In this document: piece by piece, positions 22,045 to 29,105 of the stretch
Numbering within the stretch: the first letter of the stretch is position 1
How the letters are laid out: each line of letters begins with the position of its first letter
NCBI RefSeq assembly: GCF_025821665.1
Contig: NZ_JACKSJ010000069.1
Location: 1-32,882, forward strand
Length of the DNA stretch: 32,882 bases
Source: [Mycobacterium] manitobense
GTDB taxonomy: Bacteria; Actinomycetota; Actinomycetes; Mycobacteriales; Mycobacteriaceae
Direction of reading: 5' to 3'
Translations under genes and position numbers: made by a program
Notes under the pieces: generated by a model
Seen by the model: only the letters and a program-made list of their open reading frames with translations
Told to the model about the DNA's origin: nothing
The model's database searches: none

Positions 22045-23084
22045 CCCGCCGCGGTCAGCGCCAGCAGCCTCGACGTCGCGCGCAGGTACTTCTTGCGGAA
22101 GCCGCCGGCCAGCATCTCCTCGCTGAAGACGGTGTCGAGCTTGGCGCCCGACGCCACCACCGGGATCCCGGCGTCATACAGCCGGTCGGTCAGCGACACC
22201 AGCCGCAGCGCCACGCTCTGGTCGTCGAGCGGATGCACCCCGGTGAGGTACACACCGGTCACGCCGTCGATCAGGGCCTGGTACCGCGACGGATGCATGG
22301 TGGCCAGGTGCCCGCACAGGGCGTCGAAGCCGTCGAGCACCGCCCCGTCCGGCGCGGCGTCGGCGCGCGCGGCGACCTCCTCGTCGGTCAACGGCTCGGG
22401 CGCGGGCGGCAGGTCGCGGTGCCGGTAGTCCGGCCCCTCGATCCGCACGGTCGTGAAAATCGATGCCAGCGTGTTGATCTCGCGCAAGAAGTCCTGCGCG
22501 GCGAACCGGCCCTCACCGAGCTGCTCGGGCAGCGTGTTCGACGTGGCCGCGATCGACACGCCGCGCTCCACGAGCGCCGAGAGCAACCGCGAGATCAGCG
22601 TGGTGTTGCCCGGGTCGTCGAGTTCGAATTCGTCGATGCACACCAGCACGTAGCCGGCCAGCAGGTCGATGCACTCGACGAAGCCGAACACCCCGGCCAG
22701 CTGGGTCAGCTCCCCGAACGTCGCGAACGCCGTCGGCGCCTCGCTGCCGGCGTCGACACGGTAGTACGACGAGGCCAGCAGGTGGGTCTTGCCGACACCG
22801 AAGCCGCCGTCGAGGTAGAGCCCGACGCCGGGCAGCACCTCGCGCTTGCCGAACAGCTTCTTCTTGCCGGCCCGCCGCGTCACCGCCTCTTCGCAGAACC
22901 GGATGCAGGACTGCACGGCCGCGGCCTGCGACGGCTCGGCAGGGTCGGGCCGGTAGGTGTCGAAGGCGACGTGGGTGAACGTCGGCGGTGGGACCAGGCT
23001 CGCCACCAGCCGTTCGGGGGTGACGGTGGGCTTGCGGTCGACGAGATGGCCGACCCGATTCGGCACATCACTGGACCCGTGCAT
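22011..23084 (-). CDS. AFG1/ZapE-family P-loop ATPase, Rv2670c-like
   Basis: The 357-residue protein has Walker A GGFGVGKT (93-100), Walker B VLVCIDEFEL, a sensor region (VSIAATSNTLPEQL) and the C-terminal YDAGIPVVASG signature. It belongs to the AFG1/LACE1/ZapE group of AAA+ proteins. ZapE in E. coli affects FtsZ rings and division; a division or membrane-protein-quality role is inferred, not seen. ATG 23084 lies six nt after TACGCT on the minus strand, a leaderless-type promoter. The start further upstream (23150) would cover the divergent reductase. Gene and reductase share a 34-bp divergent gap. Confidence 0.9.
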   Translation of the reverse strand: MHGSSDVPNRVGHLVDRKPTVTPERLVASLVPPPTFTHVAFDTYRPDPAEPSQAAAVQSCIRFCEEAVTRRAGKKKLFGKREVLPGVGLYLDGGFGVGKTHLLASSYYRVDAGSEAPTAFATFGELTQLAGVFGFVECIDLLAGYVLVCIDEFELDDPGNTTLISRLLSALVERGVSIAATSNTLPEQLGEGRFAAQDFLREINTLASIFTTVRIEGPDYRHRDLPPAPEPLTDEEVAARADAAPDGAVLDGFDALCGHLATMHPSRYQALIDGVTGVYLTGVHPLDDQSVALRLVSLTDRLYDAGIPVVASGAKLDTVFSEEMLAGGFRKKYLRATSRLLALTAAGQAEDSGRTST

Positions 23085-23090
23085 GCAGGC

Positions 23091-23096
23091 AGCGTA
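23091..23096 (-). promoter_or_regulatory. leaderless -10 element of the zapE-like gene
   Basis: TACGCT on the minus strand, six nt before ATG 23084, inside the 34-bp divergent gap. Confidence 0.5.
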
Positions 23097-23118
23097 GCGA
23101 CGTGCTGCAATCGTGCGT

Positions 23119-23892
23119 ATGCCCGAGACCGTCGCTGGGACACAGTTCACAGTGCTCGACGCGGTCGAGGTGGTGGACGACGAACGCGTCGCGGACTTCT
23201 ACCGCTACCCCGACGACCTCGCCCGCTGCTGGGTCCGCGGCAACATGATCACCAGCGTGGACGGCGGTGCGACCGCCGACGGCAAGTCCGGCGCGCTGGG
23301 CGGCGACGGTGACCGGGCGCTGTTCGGCCTGATGCGCGAAGCGGCCGACGTGATCGTCGTCGGCGCCTCGACGGTGCGGGTGGAGAACTACTCGGGCGTG
23401 CAGCTCGGGCCCGCCGCCCGTTCCGCCCGTCAGCAGCGTGGGCAGGCCGAGGTGCCGCCCATCGCCGTGCTGACCCGCGGCGGGCGACTCGACCACGACG
23501 CCAAGCTGTTTCATCGCACCGAGGTCCGGCCCCTCATCCTCACCAGTGCCGACGCCGCCCGCAGCACCCGCGACCGGCTCGGCGGGCTGGCGGAGGTCAT
23601 CGACGCCTCGGGCGCCGACCCGGACTCCGTCGACGCCGCACGCGCGCTGACGCTGCTGGCCGAACGCGGGCTGCTGCGTGTGCTCACCGAGGGCGGCCCC
23701 GGCATCCTCGGCATGTTCACCGGCGCAGACCTGCTCGACGAACTGTGCCTGACGCTCGCCCCGGTGCTCGTCGGCGGCGACGCTAAGCGCATCGTCACCG
23801 GACCCGGGCAGGTCCACACACCGATGACCCGCAGCCACGTGCTCGCCGATGGACAGGGCTACCTGTACACGCGGTATGTGCGGGGCAACTGA
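23119..23892 (+). CDS. RibD C-terminal-domain pyrimidine/dihydrofolate reductase, Rv2671-like
   Basis: The 257-residue protein has the RibD-C reductase fold: MITSVDGGATADGKSG, ADVIVVGASTVRVENY and LTEGGPGILG are the NADPH- and substrate-site signatures. It has no deaminase domain, so it is not a bifunctional RibD. The M. tuberculosis homologue Rv2671 has been reported to reduce dihydrofolate and to give resistance to para-aminosalicylate when overproduced; riboflavin synthesis is a secondary possibility. ATG 23119 is chosen over GTG 23113 because it matches the Rv2671 N-terminus (MPxxG/T). A TGCAAT hexamer seven nt upstream is a weak leaderless -10. Confidence 0.88.
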   Translation: MPETVAGTQFTVLDAVEVVDDERVADFYRYPDDLARCWVRGNMITSVDGGATADGKSGALGGDGDRALFGLMREAADVIVVGASTVRVENYSGVQLGPAARSARQQRGQAEVPPIAVLTRGGRLDHDAKLFHRTEVRPLILTSADAARSTRDRLGGLAEVIDASGADPDSVDAARALTLLAERGLLRVLTEGGPGILGMFTGADLLDELCLTLAPVLVGGDAKRIVTGPGQVHTPMTRSHVLADGQGYLYTRYVRGN

Positions 23893-23910
23893 GCTCGCGG
23901 CGACGATCGC

Positions 23911-23916
23911 TACTGT
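23911..23916 (+). promoter_or_regulatory. leaderless -10 element of the lipoprotein hydrolase gene
   Basis: TACTGT, then seven nt, then ATG 23924. Confidence 0.55.
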
Positions 23917-23923
23917 GGTCACC

Positions 23924-25495
23924 ATGCGTCGGCACCCTGCGCTGCTCACGGCCTTGAGCCTGTCGACCGTCACCCTGACGGTGCTGCTGGCCGGCTGTTC
24001 CCCCGGGCTCGGCGCCAACCCCCGATTCGCCACCGACTCCGGCGCCGGGCCGCAGGGCGAGGCGCCTCCCACCCAGCAGGCCGCCGGGCCGCCGGCCATC
24101 GAAGCACCCAAGAACGACCTGTCGTGGCGGGACTGCACCTCCCGGGTGTTCCGGGACGCCGGCGTCGACCCGCTGCCCGGCGTGACGCTCGACTGCGCCG
24201 ACTACGATTCCGATCTCGACTCGATCGACGGGGCCACCGGCTCGGTGACGATCGGCGTGGTCCGCGCCAAGACCGCGCAGACCCCCTCGGACGCCGGCCC
24301 CCTCGTGCTCACCACCGGCACCGACGCCCCGTCGTCGGCACAACTGCCGGCGTGGTTGACGCGCACCGGCTCCGACGTGCTCAAGGGCCGGCCCATCGTC
24401 GCCGTCGACCGGCGCGGCATCGGCATGTCCGGCGCGCTGGACTGCCGTGACACCTACGACCGCCAGGAAATGCGCGAGCAGGCCCAGTTCCAGTACGGCG
24501 ACGACCCCGTCGCCAACCTCAGCGCCATCACCGTGACGGCCACCACCAGCTGCACCGACACCATCGCGCCGGGTGACTCCGCGTACGACAACGCCCACGC
24601 CGCCGAGGATCTCGAACGCCTGCGCAGCACCTGGGACGTTCCGGCACTGGCGATCCTCGGCATCGGCAACGGCTCCCAGGTGGCGCTGGCGTACGCCGGT
24701 TCGCACCCCAACAAGGTGGCCCGGTTGCTGCTCGACTCCCCGCTGCCGCTGGCGGTGGGCGCCGAGGCCGCCGCCGAACAACGCGTCAAGGGCGAACAGG
24801 CCGCGCTCGACGCGTTCGCCGCCCAGTGCGCGGCGACCGCCTGCCCCCTCGGGCCGGACCCGAAGGCCGCGGTCGACGGCCTGCTGGCCGACGCACGGGC
24901 AGGCGACGGACCCGGCGGAGCGTCGGTGTCCGCGGTCGCCGAGGCCATCTCCACCGCGCTGGCCTTCCCCACCGGCGACCGCGTCGCCAGCACCAACGAA
25001 CTCGCGGCCACACTGGCCGCCGCCCGCGGCGGCGACGACAGCGGCCTGCGCGACCTGATCACCCGGGCCGAGGATCTGCGCCAGACCGACGGCCAGTTCG
25101 TCAACTCATGCAGCGACGCCCTCAACCGGCCGACGCCCGACCGGGTCCGCGAACTCGTGGTGGCGTGGGGCAAGCTCTACCCGCAGTTCGGCGCCGTCGG
25201 CGCGCTCGACCTCGTCACCTGCCTCAACTGGCCGAGCGGATCGGCGCCCGAGGAGCCCAAGGACCTCAAGGTGCCGGTGCTGCTGCTCGGCGTGCAGAAC
25301 GACCCGATCGTCGGCAACGAAGGCGTCGCCGCCGTCGCCGCCACGGTCATCAACGCCGGCACCAACAGCAAACGGGTGATGTGGCAGGGCATCGGCCACG
25401 GCGCCTCGATATACTCGCCGTGCGCGCTGGCGCCCGTCGTCGGCTACCTCGACAAGGGAACGCCGCCGGAGACCGACACGTACTGCCCGGCCTGA
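23924..25495 (+). CDS. exported alpha/beta-hydrolase lipoprotein, Rv2672-like
   Basis: The 523-residue protein has a lipoprotein signal peptide ending in LLAGC with C25 as the lipidated residue. A hydrolase fold follows with RPIVAVDRRGIGMSG (oxyanion-side region), the nucleophile elbow LGIGNGSQVALAYAG (S251) and a C-terminal TAP-like region ending GIGHGASIYSPCALAP, where the histidine is expected. The family (with Streptomyces tripeptidyl aminopeptidases) cleaves N-terminal peptides; esterase activity is the alternative. It corresponds to Rv2672. ATG 23924 follows a TACTGT at seven nt. It lies 31 bp after the reductase and 44 bp before aftC, all plus strand; each may have its own promoter. 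Confidence 0.88.
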   Translation: MRRHPALLTALSLSTVTLTVLLAGCSPGLGANPRFATDSGAGPQGEAPPTQQAAGPPAIEAPKNDLSWRDCTSRVFRDAGVDPLPGVTLDCADYDSDLDSIDGATGSVTIGVVRAKTAQTPSDAGPLVLTTGTDAPSSAQLPAWLTRTGSDVLKGRPIVAVDRRGIGMSGALDCRDTYDRQEMREQAQFQYGDDPVANLSAITVTATTSCTDTIAPGDSAYDNAHAAEDLERLRSTWDVPALAILGIGNGSQVALAYAGSHPNKVARLLLDSPLPLAVGAEAAAEQRVKGEQAALDAFAAQCAATACPLGPDPKAAVDGLLADARAGDGPGGASVSAVAEAISTALAFPTGDRVASTNELAATLAAARGGDDSGLRDLITRAEDLRQTDGQFVNSCSDALNRPTPDRVRELVVAWGKLYPQFGAVGALDLVTCLNWPSGSAPEEPKDLKVPVLLLGVQNDPIVGNEGVAAVAATVINAGTNSKRVMWQGIGHGASIYSPCALAPVVGYLDKGTPPETDTYCPA

Positions 25496-25526
25496 TCCGC
25501 CGGTCCGCGGCACCGGAGCGCCGGTG

Positions 25527-25532
25527 TAAGTT
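25527..25532 (+). promoter_or_regulatory. leaderless -10 element of aftC
   Basis: TAAGTT, seven nt, then GTG 25540. Confidence 0.55.
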
Positions 25533-25539
25533 TCCGCTC

Positions 25540-26829
25540 GTGCCGTTCACCGCCTCGATCCTGAACGCCTTCCGGCCCCGCACCTCGCCGCCGAGCGCCG
25601 CGACCGTGCTGCGGTCAGCGCTCTGGCCACTCGCGATCATGTCGATCATCCACCGCAGCTACGTGCTGGGCACCAACGGCTACATCACCGATGATTTCGG
25701 CCCCGTCTACCGCGCAGTGGTCAACTTCAAAATGGGCTGGGACATCTACAACGAGAACTTCGGCCACGTCGACCCGCACTACCTGTACCCGCCGGGCGGC
25801 ACCCTGCTGCTGGCGCCGTTCGGCTACCTGCCCGTGGACGCGGCGCGCTACTGGTACATCACCGTCAACGTCGTCGCATTCCTGATCGCCGCCTACCTTC
25901 TGCTTCGGATCTTCGACTACACGTTGTCCTCGGTGGCCGCGCCGGCGCTCCTGCTGGCCATGTTCTGCACCGAATCCGTCACCAACACCCTGGTCTTCAC
26001 CAACATCAACGGCTGCATGCTGCTCGGCGGTGTGCTGTTCTTCCGATTCCTGCTCAAGGGCGGGCGCAACGCCGAACTGCTGGCGGGTGCGGCGATCGGC
26101 TTGACCATAGTGGTCAAGCCATCGCTGGTACCGCTGCTGCTGATTCCCCTGCTGAACCGGCAGTTCTACACGTTCGTCACCGCCATCGGTGTCCCACTGC
26201 TGGCCAACGCGGTGGCCTGGCCGCTGGTCAGCGACCCCATGAACTTCGTGCGCAACACCGTGCCGTACTTCCTGTCCACCCGTGACTACTTCAATTCCTC
26301 GATCCTCGGCAACGGCATCTATTACGGCCTGCCGATGTGGCTGATCCTGTTGCTGCGCATCGGCTTCGGGCTGATCGCCGCGGCCAGCCTGTACCTGCTG
26401 TACCGCTACTACCGCGAGCGGGACCCGCTGTTCTGGATGCTCACGTCATCCGGGGTACTGCTGACCGCGTCGTTCCTGGTGCTGTCGCTGGGCCAGGGCT
26501 ACTACTCGACGATGCTGTTCCCGTTCCTGATGACGGTGGTGCTGCGCAATTCGGTGCTGCACAACTGGCCGGCGTGGCTGGCGGTCTACGGCTTCATGAC
26601 GATGGACCGCTGGCTGCTCGGGCACTGGCCGACGACCGGCCGGTTCCTGGAGTACATGAAGATCACCTACGGCTGGTCGCTGATGCTCGTGGTGGTGTTC
26701 GCCGTGCTGTACTTCCGCTACCTCGACGCCAAGGACGACGGCCGCCTCGACGAGGGCATCGACCCGCCGTGGCTGAAAAAGGTCGTGCCCGGCACGCCGT
26801 CGAAACCCGAGGCGCCGGCGATCAGCTGA
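25540..26829 (+). CDS. aftC: alpha-(1->3) arabinofuranosyltransferase AftC
   Basis: AftC adds the alpha-1,3 branch in the arabinan of arabinogalactan and lipoarabinomannan, from decaprenyl-phosphoryl-arabinose on the periplasmic side. The 429-residue protein is a GT87/GT-C enzyme with about ten membrane helices. The catalytic aspartate pair is D51/D52 in GYITDDFGPVYR in the first loop, and YPPGGTLLLAPFGYLPVDAARYWY follows. GTG 25540 is used; its -10 is seven nt upstream. Synteny with Rv2672-Rv2673-Rv2674 supports the name. The open frame upstream to 24826 lies inside the hydrolase gene and is not coding. This enzyme supports the envelope theme of the window together with pimA/patA. Confidence 0.93.
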   Translation: MPFTASILNAFRPRTSPPSAATVLRSALWPLAIMSIIHRSYVLGTNGYITDDFGPVYRAVVNFKMGWDIYNENFGHVDPHYLYPPGGTLLLAPFGYLPVDAARYWYITVNVVAFLIAAYLLLRIFDYTLSSVAAPALLLAMFCTESVTNTLVFTNINGCMLLGGVLFFRFLLKGGRNAELLAGAAIGLTIVVKPSLVPLLLIPLLNRQFYTFVTAIGVPLLANAVAWPLVSDPMNFVRNTVPYFLSTRDYFNSSILGNGIYYGLPMWLILLLRIGFGLIAAASLYLLYRYYRERDPLFWMLTSSGVLLTASFLVLSLGQGYYSTMLFPFLMTVVLRNSVLHNWPAWLAVYGFMTMDRWLLGHWPTTGRFLEYMKITYGWSLMLVVVFAVLYFRYLDAKDDGRLDEGIDPPWLKKVVPGTPSKPEAPAIS

Positions 26830-26853
26830 CGAGCGGCACCGGCCTGAGGAACG

Positions 26854-27426
26854 TCACCGGGTCGCGGTGAAGCGCATCGCCTGACCGCGGTAGCGCGGTT
26901 CCACCGCCACCGACAACCCCTCGGCCCGGCAGGCGTCGCCGAGTTCGCGCGGGGTCAGCAGCCGGAAGGGTGACCGGTCCAGGCGGTGCAGCCACGTCGC
27001 CGCCGGGGTGCGCACCAGGTCGTAGCCCACGAACATGCCGCCTGGACGCAGCACGCGAGCGATCTCACCGACCGCGGCCTCCCACTCGATGACGTGGTGC
27101 AGCATCAGGCAACTGACGACGGAGTCGAACGCGTCGTCTCCGAACGGCAGGGCGGTGGCGTCGGCTGGCACCGCCCGCGCCTCCGGGAACCGCTGCAGGC
27201 GGCGGCCCGCGGCGGCCACCATGACCGGATCGAGGTCACTGGCCGTCACCGCCGCGCCGGGCAGCGCCTGTTGTAGTGCCGCGGCGACCGCTCCGCTGCC
27301 GGAACCGATCTCGAGCACGTCGCGACCCAACCGGTCGACCTGCAGTGTGCCCACGATCGATTCGGTGCTGCGGCGCCACAGCGCCCCGCAGCAGAACGCC
27401 CGCTCGATCTTCGACATCACCGGCAT
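26854..27426 (-). CDS. class I SAM-dependent methyltransferase
   Basis: The 190-residue protein has motif I VLEIGSGSGAVAAAL, then SDLDPVMVAAAGRRL (adenosine-contact acid), the D-P-x-F motif region (ADATALPFGDDAFDSVVSCLMLHHV) and LRPGGMFVGYDL. It is of the UbiE/methyltransferase-11 type. The substrate is unknown. The N-terminal lead (SKIERAFCCGALWRRSTESIVG) has two adjacent cysteines. ATG 27426 is used; ATG 27417 is a possible alternative. The AraC gene ends 24 bp upstream on the same strand, so the pair is probably one operon. This pair separates aftC from msrB, which are neighbours in M. tuberculosis. Confidence 0.85.
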   Translation of the reverse strand: MPVMSKIERAFCCGALWRRSTESIVGTLQVDRLGRDVLEIGSGSGAVAAALQQALPGAAVTASDLDPVMVAAAGRRLQRFPEARAVPADATALPFGDDAFDSVVSCLMLHHVIEWEAAVGEIARVLRPGGMFVGYDLVRTPAATWLHRLDRSPFRLLTPRELGDACRAEGLSVAVEPRYRGQAMRFTATR

Positions 27427-27450
27427 GGGATGAGTCTCTGCCCGGCAGGG

Positions 27451-28248
27451 CTACTCACGCTTGAACGGATCCGTCCTGTTCTCCGCCAGCAGCCGCGCGA
27501 CCTGGCTGGGCGAGATGCCCGCGAGTTCCCGGCACACGCGGTGGGCGTGGGCGCTGTCGGCGAACCCGGCCAGATGGGCCGCGTCGGTGACCGACGCGCC
27601 GCGGTCCAGGTGAGGCAGCGCGCTCAGCAGCCGCGACCACCGGGCCATCGCCGAGAAGGACACGCCGGTCTGCCTGCGGAACAGCTTCCCGAGGTGGTCC
27701 GGTGACACGGCGACCGCTCGGGCGACGGCGGCGAGATCGGCCCGGTCGGGCATGCCCGCGGACACCAGCTCGACAGCCCGGCTCAGCGCGGGGTGCACCG
27801 GCGAGACATCGGCCGGATCGATGCCCGCAGCGCGCAGCACCGCGCGCACCGCGATGTCCGCGGCACCCTGCAGATCGTCCGACCGGTGAACGCCCTCGAT
27901 CAGCTCAGCCAGGTCGTCGTCGAGCGGGGCCGTCCACACGCCTCCGTCGCCGTCGCGGCGGCAGAGGCCGTTGAGCGCCGCGCCGGTGCGGCCCGCCGGG
28001 TTGAGGTACGCCGACAATGCCGTCCGCGCCCCGCCCGGCCGCAGCGCATGCCGGACCCCGCCGGCGATGACCGCGACCCGGCACCGCACCGTCCGGCCGT
28101 CGCCGAGCACGACCGTCAGCGGGCCGTCGAGCCCGACCGTCAGCTGCACCGCGGGGTGGTGATGCACGCCGATGTCGACGTCGCCGGCACCGGTCAGGTC
28201 GCCCGCGAGCACCAGGCGACCGGGCCGCACACTCCACCACCCCCGCAT
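27451..28248 (-). CDS. AraC-family transcriptional regulator
   Basis: The 265-residue protein has an N-terminal cupin-like sensor half (about 10-150; VHHHPAVQLTVGLDGPLTVVLGDG gives a histidine-rich strand typical of AraC cupins) and a C-terminal double HTH (about 175-260; DLAAVARAVAVSPDHLGKLFRRQTGVSFSAMARWSRLLSAL and VTDAAHLAGFADSAHAHRVCRELAGISPSQ). The ligand is unknown. ATG 28248 has TACCGT five nt upstream. It is divergent from msrB (60 bp) and most likely controls itself, the methyltransferase behind it or msrB. Confidence 0.88.
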   Translation of the reverse strand: MRGWWSVRPGRLVLAGDLTGAGDVDIGVHHHPAVQLTVGLDGPLTVVLGDGRTVRCRVAVIAGGVRHALRPGGARTALSAYLNPAGRTGAALNGLCRRDGDGGVWTAPLDDDLAELIEGVHRSDDLQGAADIAVRAVLRAAGIDPADVSPVHPALSRAVELVSAGMPDRADLAAVARAVAVSPDHLGKLFRRQTGVSFSAMARWSRLLSALPHLDRGASVTDAAHLAGFADSAHAHRVCRELAGISPSQVARLLAENRTDPFKRE

Positions 28249-28253
28249 GCCTC

Positions 28254-28259
28254 ACGGTA
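28254..28259 (-). promoter_or_regulatory. leaderless -10 element of the AraC gene
   Basis: TACCGT on the minus strand, five nt before ATG 28248. Confidence 0.45.
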
Positions 28260-28295
28260 TCCCGCGGCCGCGCCGACGGGCGGGGTCCGCTGCGC

Positions 28296-28301
28296 TAACT
28301 T
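28296..28301 (+). promoter_or_regulatory. leaderless -10 element of msrB
   Basis: TAACTT, seven nt, then ATG 28309. Shares the 60-bp divergent gap with the AraC promoter. Confidence 0.55.
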
Positions 28302-28308
28302 GGAAACC

Positions 28309-28719
28309 ATGAGTACGCCCAAGGTGCAACTGACCGACGACCAGTGGCGCGACAAGCTCACCGCCGAGGAGTTCGCGGTGCTGCGCCGGGCCGGCACCGA
28401 ACGCCCGTTCACCGGCGAGTACACCGACACCAAGACCGACGGTGTCTACGAGTGCCGGGCCTGCGGTGCCGAACTGTTCCGCAGCAGCGAGAAGTTCGAA
28501 TCCCACTGCGGCTGGCCGTCGTTCTTCGACCCGGCCGACTCCGACGCGGTGATCCTGCGGACCGACGATTCGATGGGTATGCGGCGCGTCGAGGTGGTCT
28601 GCGCCAGCTGCCACAGCCACCTCGGGCATGTCTTCGAAGGTGAGGGCTACCCGACGCCGACCGATCAGCGGTACTGCATCAACTCCATCTCACTGCGGCT
28701 GGTGCCGCAGGCCCCGTAG
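28309..28719 (+). CDS. msrB: peptide-methionine (R)-S-oxide reductase MsrB
   Basis: MsrB repairs methionine R-sulfoxide in proteins using thioredoxin. The 136-residue protein has the zinc cysteines C49, C52 (YECRACG) and C98, C101 (VVCASCHSH), the CGWPSF motif with C67 and the catalytic C123 in QRYCINSISL. All conserved residues are present. It corresponds to Rv2674. The start is fixed by a TAACTT seven nt upstream of ATG 28309. The divergent AraC gene is only 60 bp away and could sense the same oxidative signal. Confidence 0.95.
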   Translation: MSTPKVQLTDDQWRDKLTAEEFAVLRRAGTERPFTGEYTDTKTDGVYECRACGAELFRSSEKFESHCGWPSFFDPADSDAVILRTDDSMGMRRVEVVCASCHSHLGHVFEGEGYPTPTDQRYCINSISLRLVPQAP

Positions 28720-28732
28720 CCGCTGGGCGGCA

Positions 28733-29044
28733 TCACCCGGGGTACACCGCGAACTCGGCGCGGTCCTCGGTGTCGGCGACGCATTGGAACAGCAGCGGCG
28801 CCGTCATCGCCGTGCCGGAGTAGCAGGTGAACGGCGCGATGACCTGATACTTGTCGCCGTCGGGCCGGTATTGCGCCGCATAGTCCGACGCCGTGACGCA
28901 GTCGATGTCGCCTGCGGTGATCACGATGGTCTGGCCGTTGCGCGGTGGGCACTGCTCGCCGCTCGGATCCTGGGCGAGCGCCTCAGGCGCAGTCGCCATC
29001 GCGGAGACGAACAAGGTGGCGCCGACCCATGCCCTGGTTCTCAT
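28733..29044 (-). CDS. small secreted protein
   Basis: The 103-residue protein has a signal peptide (MRTRAWVGATLFVSAMATAPEALA, cleavage near ALA-QD at 25) and a short mature domain with cysteines in GEQCPPRNG, GDIDCVTA, FTCYSG and FQCVAD. Four cysteines suggest two disulphides. The family is unrecognised, but it is the kind of small exported protein common in mycobacteria. ATG 29044 is chosen because the signal peptide begins there and GGGTGG precedes it; an earlier in-frame start gives a highly charged lead. It is convergent with msrB (13 bp between stops) and lies downstream of the GGDEF-EAL gene on the same strand. Confidence 0.78.
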   Translation of the reverse strand: MRTRAWVGATLFVSAMATAPEALAQDPSGEQCPPRNGQTIVITAGDIDCVTASDYAAQYRPDGDKYQVIAPFTCYSGTAMTAPLLFQCVADTEDRAEFAVYPG

Positions 29045-29105
29045 CCACCCATGATGCCGGTGCCGGCGCCGCAATCAGGCCGTTTGCTCCGAAACGTCTA
29101 CCGCG

